Notes: a model not told the origin generated them from the sequence alone. A stretch of 64,000 nucleotides of DNA from Agelaius tricolor (GCA_023055355.1 JALJCS010000001.1:80516881-80580880), one strand, 5' to 3'; shown: positions 37,766 through 51,090, numbered from the stretch's first letter. Made by a program: numbers and translations.

Positions 37766-40700
37766 CCCAGAAAATCCTTGGGAAGTTGTGCCTTGCTTTT
37801 CTCTGTGAATAGAAATGCAGCCACACTGCTGTGCCTTGTCTTGGTCATCTGTGATGTTATTTGGAAAATAAAATGAGGAAACACGGGGTATACTAATGTT
37901 AAAAACAGAGAGATGTCAATATTGGTGGTATGTAAGTACTTCAATAATCCTTGGAAGAAGTAAGGAGCTTTGGTTATTCTGTTGGATGGGAAGAAGCTTT
38001 GTGTGGATGCAGAGGACCTGGTGCATCTTGAGCCCTTGTTCCAGCCAGGGATTCTGTTCCAAGCTTGGCAGCCCACCCTAGGGCTCATCAGTCTCAGAGC
38101 TTCAGTCTGAAAACCCCTTGGGAATTGGGAAGCACAGCAAGGACCAGACCCCACAGCACAAGCACCACACTGCTTTACCCCAGTGTTGGACCTGGACTTG
38201 CAGGAGATCAAAACACTTAATGAGCAGAAGTCAGCACAAGGGAGGGAGACAGAGAGTTAACTGAATATTCAAGATAACGAGTGAAAAGTGTAGCTTGCCG
38301 AGATTTTCTTCCAATATTATCTCCTGTCATTTAGTAATTGTATGTACACACAGGCATGCACGAGATACAAAGTGGTGGGAGGTGGGTTTTGGCATGGGCT
38401 CCAACAGATGCACTACACACAGAGGGAAGAGGCACCAAGTCAGCTGTTCAGATCAGCCCTCACAAGTGCCAATAAAGTCTTTATACCATGCCATTAAGTA
38501 TTCACCATGCACCATCTGGACTGCAGGAAAGCTAATTTTGGAATGTTTTCAACACAGCACTTTATAATCTCTGGTGCATTAGTTTCCTAGTTACCTGCAG
38601 GGCAGTTTTGCAGGATTCAGAGAGAAATGGTAAAAGGCACAAACAAACTCAGTCTGCAGCTAGGTGGTTTTAAGTCCTCCATCCTGGACTCATGCAAAAC
38701 CCCTAAGGTCTCTATCACTGGGAAGTTGCAGAGTGCCCCAGCCCCAGTGGATAAGATCTCCTTTTCCAGTCAAACACTGGAATTCCTTTTTTAGTACTTT
38801 TTTACACTTAGCTGATGCTAGCCAAATCTTCCTGACCAGTAACAATGGAGACAGAGACCAGAACCCTAAATGACAGAGTGGAGGAGGATGAGGAGGAGGA
38901 AGAAGCCAGCAGGTGGACAGGGTTGTCTGTGCAATCAGTGTCTCTTTGGACTGGTTTGGGGTTCCTCAGGCTCCAGTGGTTTCCTGGCTGCAGTAGGCAG
39001 TGTTATTTATTCCTGACCTGTCTGGGCATGGGTCCCTCTCTCCAGGCATGCCTGCACTGCCCCACACAGGCACCATTGGGCACCCTCTGCCTCCCCTCTG
39101 GGTGGAGGGAGGCTGCTGGGACTGGTGAGCAGCCCGTGGGAATTGGATCTACTCTTCCAACCTGAAAGCAGGCATTTTCCTTTCATCCCTCTGAGCACAA
39201 GGGAGCACTGCAGGGAGCCCCAGCGCGCTGCTTCCCTCCAGGCCACTCAGTCTCATGTCTGCAGGCAGGAGCCCTCCAGCCCTTGCTCTGCTTTTGTAAT
39301 CAGAAAAGCTCTGGTTAACCCACTGGATTTATCCCTGCTCAGGCCAGGTAGATTAATGCTTTCCTTAGGTCCTTGTCCAGAGCTTTTAATACCTAAAGGC
39401 ATTTGGCTGCTCTTTCTGCTGGCTTGGACCCACTGCTACCTTAGTGAAATCTGCAATTTCATGGAACCTTCCCCTCCCCATAATGGTCATTAACACCTGC
39501 AGAGCCATAACTGTGCACATATGCACCCACACATCTTTTGGGGGAAAAACACCTGAAAATAGGGACTGCACATATGAAATGGCCACGTCTCACATATTAA
39601 GTGGGTTTACTAACCAATAACATTTTGAATAAAAATTTCTTGCATTTGAGTTTAACAAAATTTTCTATATATTTTCACAGTAGTAGAAAGAGTTGTCAAG
39701 CTAAAATGTTATGCCTTTCTCTTTTTCTAGCTTCTTTGAAAGAGGGTATTTGCCTTTTTTCACTTCACATGTAAGGAAGCCCAAATCTGGCTTTAGCTGA
39801 GGAAGGCTTGGGATTTTTATCCAGCTTTGAGCTGTTGTTTTGTGCTGACTTCTCCTTGGAAAGACTCTGCTCCTCCCTTCCACCTCAGAGACTTCTTTCA
39901 TTTTGAGGCATAGAAAAACCTTCACAACGTGCTTTGCTGGTGTCAGTGCCACAGGATGTGTCCTTTTTGGCACACCAGTGTGAGGGCAGTGGGGAGGTTT
40001 TGCCCTCTGTGCTGGTGCATGGTACATGGAGAACATTCTGTCCCTGAGGTGGGGGTCTGGGGGAGCACCCTGCATAGCCACAGCCTACCCTTATTCCTGG
40101 TTGTTGAGGTGGTATCTCCATTCCAAAAGCTGGGATGGTGCAGTGATAAGAATCCCTTGAGTGCATATGTGTGAGTAAATATAAAAATAAACTGAAATAT
40201 GGTTGTCCAAGGTGTATAAGGAAGCAGCAATATGAGTCAATAAGTTGTCTCCTATTAGAATTGCTCCCATCCTAGTGTTATGAATAAATCATGGATAAGT
40301 CAAAACCAACTGCTCATAAGATGTAACATCAGCCTTCATCTGTGGATCCTCCTTTTACCTGCACAGGCACTGATCCCCTTGGCTGGGTACAGCACTGGAG
40401 GAAGATGTGCTGCATTCTTTCTCAGACATGGACAGGTCCATGTCCACACTGAGGAAAGATGGGGGAAAGTCCTGTATTGAGGGCTGGTTGGCAATATCAT
40501 GAGAGTTTCCTAATTCAATTATTCAGAAATTTCATTATAGCATCCAGGGTTTGAGCAACCACCCCAGACTGCAAGATGTTCTTCAAGAAAGGAGGTGCAG
40601 CTTTATTATTTTAATGATGGCAAAGATAACCCCCATTTTCCTCTGCATAGGTCACCTCAGCCCTTTTCTACCTGACTCAAAACACACTCACACCCACTCA

Positions 40701-42649
40701 CTCTGTACCCAGCACCAGTCACATCCCTGTGCACACATCTCTGTGATTTCCAGATCTGAATATTTTTATGGGTCTCCCTGGTACTTTTCCTGCTTTTCTC
40801 TTCCCCTTGGAAATTGCAAAGGGGAAACCAGAAGCAGGAAACTGTCAATTAGCATTGCTAGAAAAACACCTAACAAGGCTATCATCAGCTGGAAATGAGA
40901 TGCTTCCCACACCAGCAGCTGCAGGCTACTGGGGATACAAATGTTTGTATCAGTCTTCTCAATGGTAAATTATGCCAGTCCTCACCTGGTGTGGGCTAAG
41001 GGGAAGGGTCTCTGCTGCCCTGAGACTTGCTGGAGTCTGTGGTCATTGGATACCCCTTTTCCCCCAAACCTGCAACTGCAAAACCACCCAGAAGATGATA
41101 ACCACCAGCAGAAAAAGCAGGGAGACATCATGCAGAAAGTTTGCCCATAAGGGAAACTGCAAGGGAGCATAGAGTTTTTCTAAGAAACCTTGGTATGGCA
41201 AAAGATGGGAGAAAAAGTCTCTCTCTCACTGTTTCAAGAAGTTCTACTGTTAGTTATTTTGTGTTGGTCCTCCTCTGACCCAAACCTCATCTTTTGCTTA
41301 GACAAGGTAGGTATAAACAGCTCTTTCACAGCCAACATTTTTAAGTGACTCCCAGGGATGGTCAAACCTTGCCCAGCCAGAGAGAGACAATCTGGGCTTG
41401 TCTGCATGAGGAACTGCACTTAACCACATCAGTGCACTGAAGAGCAGTCATCCTCCAAGCATGGACACGCTTCCCTCAGTGCACTCAAACACGAGGATAA
41501 CATATCAAAAGGGGAATTACTATGCTTCCATAAATTATATCTGTATTTTATGTATTAGCTGGGTGGTAGAACCCTCAGCTTCTGCAATATCTGGGAAAAC
41601 TTGTGTATGCAAAGTGGAACACAGACTTGGACCAGTTCACAGTGAGATCCCCATGTACCTCTGCCTTTGAACCCCTGCCAGTGGTGAGGGATGCAAAGCC
41701 ACTGTGCTGGGTTCACATTATGTGTCTTGTGATGGGGGGCTGCATTTCACATTCACCTTGCTCCAGTGACAGCCCTCCTTTGCTGTCATCACCTGGGGCT
41801 GTAGGTGTGGGGGGAAACAAATTATGTTCAGAGTCTAATAAATGGCTCAGGAGATGCTGGAGCAGCAGCTGCCCAAGTCTGCAATGTTCAGAGACTGACC
41901 TTGCGAAATGAGACATGGAAATGGGTCAAAATTTCCAGTACAGAAAGTGCTTCCTCAGTTTGTGGTTGTTTTCTTTTTTTCTCGATGTGTAAATTCTGTC
42001 TAAGGATGTGGAAGGTCTAGGGCAGAGCATTAGCACATTGTCAGCCTAATCACACAATAAAACCTGCCACTGTGAAGCCACAATAACCATTTATGGAGTC
42101 AGATGATGCTGAAAAAAAGGTTGTTTACAGCTTAGCATCTCCTCTGTCTGAAAATCACCCAAAGAGAGGAAGGAACTGAGAGAGGACGCATTTGGTGATT
42201 TAATGTTTAAATAAGAGTGTGAAATGGATATTTCTGTCTCCACTCAAGAGGGTTCAAGATTTGATTCCTTAATCTCCCTGCAGCCACCCTCATGGGATGA
42301 GCACATAGGCCCATGCCCTGGGTGTCTCCTGAAATGGGTGCTAGCAGATGGGAAAAAATCCATGGGAATGGGATGCTTGTCACACTTACAACAGTAGTGG
42401 AGTGGGGAGAGGTAAACCCACATTTTCAATTACTTATTTCATCAGGGCTGTGTTATTAGTGTCTAGATAAGGCATGTGAGTCCATTGTGTCAATGGCTTT
42501 AGGAAGAGCAGGCACTGTGGAAGAAGCAGATCCCAATTTTCATTTCTATTTCCAGCCCTTTGTAAATCTACGTACCCCTGGTGCATAGTGTAGGGTGGTG
42601 GTAGGTTCATACCCACACAGCTGGGCAGCTGCAGTAGCAGTAACACACC
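37766..42649. other. Unique DNA, no gene recognised
   Basis: I saw no repeat body or coding exon in this stretch. A short GAG-rich run near 38880-38903 gives an acidic reading frame by chance. GC-richer DNA at 38930-39260 and 39850-40080 holds overlapping frames on both strands. An AATAAA at about 38470 is followed by no obvious transcript end. The rest is AT-rich single-copy DNA. Confidence 0.5.
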
Positions 42650-43135
42650 ACTGGCCTGGATTTTACATGGATCAAAAGCCTTTGACAAGGTCCTCCAAAA
42701 CACCCCTCTCTGGATGGAGAGAGATGGATTCAGTGGATAGACTGGTGGGTAGATAAGAAAGTGGTTGGCAGACACATCCAGGGGATTGTGGTCAACAGCT
42801 CAGAGTCCTGATGGACATCAGTGACCAGTGCCCATCTTGGGACCAGGGTTATTTAGTATCTGCATTAATGACAGAAACAAAGGGATTGAGTACACACTCA
42901 GCAAGTTTGCAGATGGCACAGAGCTGAGTGCTGCTGTTGACACACCTGAGGGATGGGATGCCATCCAGAGGGACCTAGACAAGCTCAAGAATTGGGCCCA
43001 TGGGACTTTCATGAGGTTTAACATCACCGAGTGCAAGGTGTGCACCTGGGTCAGGGCAACCCCCAGTATCAATCCAGGGTGGGTAGTGGACAGATCCAGA
43101 GCAGCCCTGCTGAGAAGGACTTGGGATGGCATTCT
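42650..43135 (+). mobile_element. CR1 LINE, reverse-transcriptase fragment
   Basis: This is a plus-strand piece of CR1 ORF2. The DNA follows the part of the family that encodes the middle and end of the reverse-transcriptase domain: a GCCTTTGACAAGGTCCTCC block, the GGTGGGTAGATAAG block, GGGACCAGG near 42840, then an open stretch from 42828 to 43148. In that stretch the protein reads [27 protein letters not shown] and MRFN. The catalytic motif normally reads FADD; here the second Asp is Gly, so the enzyme would be dead. The upstream part is interrupted by stops and frame changes. The fragment lacks the 3' UTR and tail, so it is truncated at both ends. It belongs to a different subfamily from the 48.8 kb fragment. 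Confidence 0.92.
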
Positions 43136-43140
43136 GAGCC

Positions 43141-46100
43141 ATCCATAATTAATTCTCTTTAGAATTATAAGATATATCAATAGTCAAAGAAATAATATCC
43201 TGTGTATTTTGATTAGTTTAAAGAAATTGATACCTTATTCCAGTTACTAGAGCTAATGGTATCTAGCTCCTATATGAAGAAACACTCCTTATTTTCCAAA
43301 TAAATTGTATGTTTGGGCTAATCAGCCCTTGTATAGCCTCTGCAAGGTAAATAATTATGATCAATGCAGAGTAGCAGGGAGCATTTAGAGGCAAAGAAAT
43401 ATATATCATTAGGAATCACAGTCGAAAAAAAATTTAGGAATCACAGCAGTTGAAATAAGAGTGTCAGGGCTTCCCATGCCACCTGCAGCACTGTGCCCTT
43501 CCTTAAAAAATCCTGTATAGGTGCCCAACTCCATTATACCTGCCCTAGCCCCAGTGTTTGTTCCTCAGTGAGCTATTTATTTTTGGTGTGCTTCTGTGCA
43601 TCCTCAAAGCTGCATCTGCACCAGGACCCCAGCAGCCCTGTGGACCAGTAACCCCTGGAAGAGTTAGGGCTATTCCATAAGGCATGGAGGGCCATGCCAG
43701 CCCAAACTGTGGCTGAAATGTTTTTACCTGACTGCTTTTACCTGTCCAGGCACTGCATAGCAGACTGCACAACACAAAATGAGACATTGCTGCTTTGATT
43801 AGTGTATGCTTTTCACTCTTTTAAGACTGTTGAAAACAGTTGCTTCATAAATCTGGCTCTGGATTTATCTGCTTTCCTATTTATTGTGCAGCCTGCTGTG
43901 TCACTTCCTTTACATGTTGTGGTGCCTGGGATATATTATTTCAAAAGTGTTTTCCCTGAAAGTGCTTTTTTCAATGAAATAGGCATGAGCAAGAGCAAGT
44001 GTGGTCTTGGGAGCTTTCAGACATTGTGTCTGCTCTAACATAACATCACAGCTGCTGAAATGCTACCCTCAAATCCAGAACCCTTACAGGCACTGGGGAA
44101 ATCTCACCTAAGAAAGGCAATAAGGTTGTTATGGACACAGTACAGCCTGAATCTACCTGCCATCCCCTATTCACCAGGGCTGCCAGACAGTGAGCCCATT
44201 TTCTCCATCCTACCAGTTCTTGAGACATGTGGCACTCTGAGAGACTGCTGCTTGCCATAAGAGATGGCAGCAAATAGACATGGCATGCCATCAGCCTCCC
44301 CTTCCGTGCCCCCTGCTGCTCTCCTCCTCACTCTCCCTTTACACCTCCAGCACCAAACCCACGCTGCGCAGTCATTAGCACCAGGGGAGACTTGTTCTGA
44401 GCACTTCTGAACACCATTTTCTACAAAGGTCAGTACCAAAGGTCAGAACATCAAAACATGGCCAACTTTTCCCCATCTTCCTCAGAACACAGCGGGGTTA
44501 CCCAAATAAGCTTGTACCAAGAGTCTGCAGAAGGGCAGTGCTAGCATCATATGCATGAAGAAACACATCATGGTGTGGGAAAGTACCAACCTAATGATGG
44601 AAGATTTTTGAGCTGCCTCACTGAATTCTTCTGGAGGGATTTTTAGTTTATGCTGACTTCTCAAAGACTTTCCTACCAAGGGGACCAGGAAGGTGTTTTG
44701 CTGGATCAATATGCCACTACATAACAAAAACAACACAAGGCAATTCAACACAACCCACACTGCACTGAGTGCAGAACTGCTCATGATCCAGACTGCCAAA
44801 CTGGGACAGCACAGCTGTGCTGGAGCAGCAGTGCCACCCAGGAGAGGCAAGACCTTGTTCAGGGTGGCACAGGTCAGGAAGTGGTTAAACAACATGTGAG
44901 AGGAGATGACTGGAGGATGTGGACTGGTTGGCTGGAAGGCTGGAGGATGTGGACTGGTTCCCTGTCCTCTGATGTGGGCAGGGGCACTTCCAGCAGAAGA
45001 TCTTTAATGAAGTAAGAAACAGGAACAGGCCTAGGTCTCCCTCTGCACTTGCTGGTGAGAGTTTAAGGTGGGCAACAAACAGAAGAGATACAATTAGTTA
45101 ATTCTGAAAATCTAATTAGAACTATGTCTTCTGTGGAGCTTTTTGGGAGCACCAAAGCTCACCATATGCTCCGTGTCACACTGCTCTTCCCTGGCAAGAT
45201 GGCCTTTGCTGGCAATGGCTGACTTCTTGTCTACCAGTGGCTTTGCCCTTCAGGTCCACCACCATTTCCTGAGCCCAGAAAAGCATTGGCTGGTGTGGGC
45301 TTCAGGAGAGGCTCTCCCAGCCTATGGATGTGGCATTTAGCTGAAGGCACAAGCCTTCCCCATCCAATGAGAAGCCACAACCTTGTCTCTCCCATGAGTG
45401 ACTCATTCTGTTCATGATGGCTTTCAGAAACACTGTGCACATCTGGAGCAGCTGGACACCAGCTCTGGGGAGGGTGATTTATGGAACTCCCACAGGGACA
45501 GAGAGTGCTTGGGAGCCAGAAAGCTAAAAGCCATTATCTCCATTCCTAATGCCTTTAGTCAGGAGGCAGATTCCCTTCTTCCAACACTATTAGCTTCCAG
45601 GTAACACTGGGAGGATGAAATCCCTGTTAACGTGGGGTAACTATCCAGAATTCCCAAAGAAGCATGACAAAGAGCACAAAGCATGAGAAAAACATAACCC
45701 CTTCCACACACAATCCCTGCTTTCTCCTTGCCCAGGAGGAAATGTTGTGTTTTAATAGGTAGAAAGCCTCACTTATCCTGGGAAGCTGCAGAAGGAGGCT
45801 CCAGCTCGTTGCTTTCCCTTGTCTCAGAAATCATCTCTCCCTGAACTCCGTGGGAAGACATCACAACACATGAAAACACAAATACTGCTGAGATTGCACA
45901 TACTTTTGACAGCCCTGTAGTTGTAGCTTACTGAATGACTGTGTGGCACTGTGCATAAGGGGCAAGGGGATGCCCAAACCTCACATGCACACTTTAAGGC
46001 TGTAACTGGAAAAGTGTGAAGAAACTTCAAGCAGGGATCATCTGACACCAGCTCTCCTGGCTAGAAAGCTGGATTTGACACATAGCCTTGCCAAGCACCA

Positions 46101-48744
46101 TCTGGCATCATCAAATTGAAAATTTCCAGGGGATGTGTGGCCAAAATTGTAAACAGAAGGACATTAGCTGGGATGGACAAAACCCCAGGCAGGTCAGTTG
46201 CCCACACTGCCCTTTGTAGGGTTCATGTTCATTCCTGCACCAGTGGCAGCCACTGGGACAAGTGAGGAGACACACCTGGCATCAACCTCATCATCTCAGA
46301 CCACAAAACTACTAATAAAATAAAATAGCATAAATTTAAAATGGTTATCCAGACCTTACTTTTGAAGAGGACAAATGCATCTTTTCAAGCTAAGGAGCTT
46401 GAAGAATGGATTTATCAAGTTGGCCTTTTTCCATGAGGCTCCAAAGATAATTATAATTATCTTAGTTCATGTTTTAACAATCAGCATTTAATGACCACTT
46501 GGAGCAAAAGGCTAACTGAAAATCATATGAATTGTGGCTGAAAAGTTATGGCATGAGGCCAAACAGTCTGGTTGCACTGACTTGCACTATTTCTTGGGAC
46601 AGCAGTAAATACTAACACAAAAACCTAGTAGTTTTGTTCCATTTTATGTCTCAGACCAGACCAGTAATTTTGACATCTACATTCATAAAGATTGTGTCCC
46701 TTAAATCAAACATTTAAAAATAAAGGGAAGACTAATGGCAATCTAATAAAACCAGGACTTTTAGTGGAAATTACTTTTTTTTTGAATGCTAAAATTTATT
46801 ATGGATGTTTCACCCATAGCTGGGACGGGGAAGAACAAAAGAGCTGCTCTTTCCCCAGCTTACTTCCAGAGTGTAACCAGGGTTTGCCAGCAACAGACCT
46901 TCCCTTACACAGGCATACTTTTGGAATTCATACAACACACAATGGCAAAGAAAACCTGCCCAGCTGCTCACAGGCTGGGATTCACTCTCCCTTTGAACAG
47001 GGCATGTTGGCTCCTGGGGACAGCAGCTCCTGCAGGCCTCGTGTGGTGCAGTGCAGGAGGATGAGCAAAGCTTTCTGAGGATAAATAATATTCAAAATAC
47101 ATCTGAGCTGAATTTTTTGCATCCAAAACTGAATCCAAACTGCCAAAAGTTCAAGGATGCTCAGGTCTGATGTTCTTGTTCAGTCGTGTCTCTGGAGACC
47201 TTAGAAACCCATTTACTGTGCAAAGAGAAAAACAGGAAGCAGAGACTGTGTCACCCCCAGGGCCTTTCCTCCAGCTGAGCCGACTGGTCCTGGAGAGATT
47301 GTTTTGGTTGCAGGCACAAACAGGAGGAACTTTGCTCTGCTCTTCAGCTTTTTCTGTGGAGCACTAACCCCCTGACAGGAGGCAGTGCCTACTTGCAAGC
47401 TCTGAGCCCAGCTGATGGAAACCCAGGGGCTGCATCAATGGTATCTCAGGCTCACAGGCTTTTGGAGGTAGCTTGCTTTTGAGGCATCTTTTCTCCACCA
47501 AGGGTTCTCACCTGGGCTTAACAAACAACTCAGTGGTTTTTTAAGAGAACTGAGTCTTGGCCTGCCCTATTGCCGGCTCTTGTGTCTCCTCTTCCAGTTG
47601 GTTTAAATATTCAGGTCATTAGGGTTTATCAGCAGGAAAACTCACAAAATAGGACAACAAAGTGCTTCTTGAAAGTGAATTTATGAAATCCATATATGTG
47701 TCAAAATTGCACGTGAAGTCTAGAAACCACAGCACACAATTCAGGAAGCTAATCAGCCAAGCTGTAATTGCAAACCCTTGCATCAGGCAGCTGAGTCATG
47801 AGATAAAGGGAGAGAACTGGGGATGAACAGCAAGAAAATCCACATTCTTGGCTTGGAGTGATGCAGAGCATTTCCAGTTCCCTTCCTGGCTGCTGTCAAG
47901 GCTTTGCAAGTAAATAACCAGAATGAATAATCTATGCATTTCATGTACACTACTCCCATAGAACAGTTTTAATGTAGAGAGGGTTTAAGGGATTTTGAGA
48001 AAAACTGCTCAGAGCTGTTTCAAACAATTGCTAGGTATTAATGTCACATTTGCAAGTCCTGGTGTTTCCCTGATTTTAGCCAAATAACATTTTCTGCTTA
48101 TTAAGGGTTCATCTTTTTGCTCTAGCTGTAAAAATACTGGGGACAGATGCTAAATTGCAGGTAAATATGCTGCTGTGCTGGGGAATGGCCTTGTATCAGA
48201 TGTAATTGAGACAAACACTGGAAAGCCAGGAGGCCAAAATTTGTCTTTCATTCAATCTGCTAAACAAGGGTTGCTGAATAAAATTAGGAAAAATTAGAGC
48301 TGATTCATGGGCTATATGCTGGCCAGAAGGGAAGTGAATGCATAACAAATACATTTTATAATAAGTAGTTCAACCAAGTCTAATATAAGAATTGCTCATG
48401 CCATGGCAGTGTGCCTTTATTCTTTCTCTGCTTTTGAGATATCACTGGAAGCATTTAGTTTTTCTCCCACTCTCTCCAGCTAATACACCAGGCTCATAAT
48501 AACACATCTGCTAAGTTTCCAGTGTGACCAATCCCACATATGCAGAACCCTGTGTGTCTTATGGTTTCACAATATCAGGATTACATGTTTCCAAAAACCC
48601 TTTTTCAAATGTGCAATTTGAAGTGATGGTTTTAGCCACTATTCTCTGTCTGAGCTAGTTGGTGGCCTGTGCTCTCCTGACAAGTGGGGAGAAAACCTAC
48701 TCAAAATTACAACTTCTTTATGGAAAGAAAATTAAATCCTCTTC
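43141..48744. other. Unique DNA, no gene recognised
   Basis: A 13-base direct repeat (TTAGGAATCACAG) occurs at 43409-43421 and 43434-43446. A 137-codon minus-strand frame with hydrophobic stretches lies at 44482-44895 and remains unexplained. A 30-base-period duplication is at 44910-44959. AT-rich single-copy blocks at 46310-46560, 47600-47830 and 48040-48420 could be conserved non-coding DNA, but that cannot be judged from one genome. Confidence 0.45.
44910..44959. repeat. Imperfect 30-base tandem duplication
   Basis: The 20 bases CTGGAGGATGTGGACTGGTT occur at 44910-44929 and again at 44940-44959, separated by GGCTGGAAGG. The unit period is 30 bases with two copies. Confidence 0.85.
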
Positions 48745-49118
48745 AAGAAACTTCAGAGAGACCTTAATGGATGAGGGAAATGCTGTGGATGTGGTTTACC
48801 TGGACTTTATTAAAGCCTTGGACACTGTTTCCCACAGTATTTTCCTGGAGAAACTGGTTGCTCATGGCTTGGACTGATGTGCTCTTCCCTGGTGAAACAG
48901 TGGCTGGATGGCCAGGCCCAGAGGGTGGTGATGGATGCAGTTCCTCCAGTTGGTGGCTGGTTGCAAGGGGTGATCCAGCTTGTGTTGAGGCCAGTCCTAT
49001 TTAATATCTTTATCAATCATCTGCATGAGGGGATCAAGGGCACCTTCAGTCACTTCACAGGTGACACTAATTTGGGTGGGAATGTGGATCTGCTGGAGGG
49101 TAGGAAGGCTCTCTGATG
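48745..49118 (+). mobile_element. CR1 LINE, reverse-transcriptase fragment with frameshift
   Basis: This is a plus-strand CR1 ORF2 remnant. The first frame, open to 48877, contains [19 protein letters not shown], matching the family's YLDFSKAFDTVSH segment around the first catalytic Asp. The second frame, from 48877 to 49116, continues with [11 protein letters not shown] and [15 protein letters not shown], then [10 protein letters not shown]. One frameshift near 48877 joins the two. The FADD catalytic site is replaced by FTGD, and the usual GVPQGS box is degraded. The element stops at about 49118 without a 3' UTR. The exact left end is uncertain. Confidence 0.9.
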
Positions 49119-50027
49119 CTCACCAGAAATCTGGGAGAGCTGTCTGGGTTAAATGCAGCAATAAACCACCCAGCAATATCCAAAATGGCAAGTTTAGATA
49201 AATTTGTCTAATGGCCCTTGAGACACAGTTTCACAGCACCTTCTTTCTTTTTCAATATCAAAGGCCTGTTCTGTCTTCTGCCAGCAACACCACGATGCAG
49301 CTGGACCGTGAAAGTCAAAGGAAGGTGTTTACCAGGACTGAGATGAGCAATGGGCCACATCAGAGCACAGCTCAGCCTGCTCTGCCCCCATCAGCTCCAT
49401 CACAGGGGTGCACACACTCCCATGCCCCAGGCAAGGGCTGGCATCATGAGGCACAGTGCAAAGCAAGCAGTGCAGCCACCTCCTGGAGGACATTAAGTCC
49501 CCAAGGGTTGTCTTGTGTTCCCCACTAAAACCAACCTTGCCGTGATTCTCAGTTGACTCATATGAGAGAGGTTTGCATCATGGCCTCGTGGTCATTGTGA
49601 GTGTGCTCCCCTTTCAGCTGCATTTATTTTTCAGGGTATCAAAGCTGATAATCCCCAGGAATATCACAACCGAACACAGCTGTCAGTGCATGAGTGAGGT
49701 TTTAAGGCAGGCATACCCAAGTGGTGATGTTGACTCTGCAAACCATCCTTACCCAGAATTTTTGTCCCAGAATGTGGCCTCACCCCTTTTCAGACTTATT
49801 TGCCAGGTATTCCTGGGAAAGGGTTGTGCTGTTGTGACACGCCTGGAAAATCCTACATTTGCTCACGTTAGGAAGTCAATTACTAAAATATGTAAAGTGA
49901 GCCCAGGCTATAAGTGATTTTACAGTTTGCTTAACTGGTTTCTTAGGAGAAGCAGCACAGCAGGGTCTTTGCTTGACCTTCCCACTCTGTACCTTAAACA
50001 TTTTCTGATTATGGAACAGCTGTTTTA
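49119..50027. other. Unique DNA, no gene recognised
   Basis: Two plus-strand frames of about 105-114 codons (49211-49528 and 49573-49917) have no recognised motifs. A 112-codon frame from 49927 runs into the G/T-rich repeat and is hydrophobic only because of it. No repeat body is seen. Confidence 0.5.
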
Positions 50028-50194
50028 TTGTGGGTTGTTTGTTTGTTTGGGGTTTGGGGCTTTTATATTTGTTTTGCTTGTTTGTTTGTTTTTCTTGATT
50101 GGTTGGGTTTTTTTGGGAGTTTTTGTTTGGTTGGTGGGTTGGTTTGGTTGGGTGTGTTTTTTTGTTTGTTTGTTTTCTTTTCTTTTATTTTACA
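50028..50194. repeat. G/T-rich low-complexity strip with (GTTT)n
   Basis: These bases consist almost entirely of T and G. They contain GTTTGTTTGTTT runs, GGTTGG patches and T7 runs, and end in TTTTCTTTTCTTTTATTTTA. The strip lies directly beside the 3' end of the minus-strand CR1 at 50218. In CR1 orientation it is an A/C-rich stretch following the element's tail. Frames read through it look like a membrane protein only because of composition. Confidence 0.9.
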
Positions 50195-50217
50195 GGGATT
50201 TTAAACTGCAAAGCTCT

Positions 50218-51090
50218 TCACAGAATAACAGGCTTAGAATATCCTGCATTGGAAGAGACCCATAAGGATCACTGAGTCCAGCTCCTGGCCCTACACAGGA
50301 CAGCCCCCAGAATTAAGCCATGTGCATGTGAGTGTTGTCCAAGTGCTTCTTGAACTCTGTCAGGCTGGTGCTGTGACCACTTCCTTGAGGAGCCTGTTCC
50401 AGTGCCCAGCCACCCTCTGGGTGAGGAAACGTTTTCCAATATCCAACCTAAACCTCCCCTGACAATTTCAGGCCATTCTCTCAGGCTCTGTCACTGTCAT
50501 CACAGAGAAGAGATCAGTGTCTGTCCTTCCTCTCCCCCTCCCAAGGAAGCTGTAACTGCAGTGAGCTCTGCCCTCAGCCTCCTCCAGGCTGAACAGACCA
50601 AGTGACCTCGGTCACTCCTCACACGGCTTCCCCTCAGGGCCCTTCACCATCTTTGTTCCCTCCTTTGGACACTCTGCAGTTGTTTCATGCCCTTCTTACA
50701 CTGTGGCACCCAGAGCTGCCCCCAGCACAGGAGGTGAGGCTGCCCCAGTGCAGAGCAGAGCAGGACAATCCCCTCCCTTGCCCCATGCTGTCCCTGATGC
50801 CCCAGGACAGGGATGGCCCTCCTGGCTGCCAGGGCACTGCTGGCTCATGTTCAACTTTCTGCTGACCAGGACCCCAAATGCCTTTCCATGGCACTGCTCT
50901 CCAGCCTCTCATTCCCCAGTCTGTCTGTACAGCCACAGCTGCCCCATCCCAGGTGCAGAATCTGGCACTCTGTCTGTTACTCTTCATATGGCTGGTCATT
51001 GTCCAGGCCCTTTAATTCTGCAAGGTCTCTCTGCAGGGCTTGTCTGCCTTTGAGGGAGTCAACAGCTCCTCCCAATTTAGTATCACCAGA
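50218..51090 (-). mobile_element. CR1 LINE, long 3' region, minus strand
   Basis: Read on the plus strand it starts TTCACAGAATAACAGGC, then AGAATATCCTGCATTGGAAG, GACCCATAAGGATCACTGAG, CCAGTGCCCAGCCACCCTC, a CCAATATCCAACCTAAACC block, GCTGAACAGACCAAGTGACC, a TTTGGACACTCTGCAG block, AGGACAGGGATGGCCCTCC, and CTCCTCCCAATTTAGTATCA. This is the reverse complement of the end of ORF2 plus a long 3' UTR of an avian CR1 subfamily distinct from the one at 29.8 kb. It is 5'-truncated near 51090. Plus-strand frames of 87-116 codons at 50600-51100 and the 104-codon minus frame belong to the repeat. It is the longest CR1 piece in the window. Confidence 0.93.

Noticed and set aside
49927..50265. A 112-codon frame that looks like a membrane protein
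   Set aside because: The hydrophobic part is simply the G/T-rich simple repeat translated into Phe, Val, Leu and Gly.
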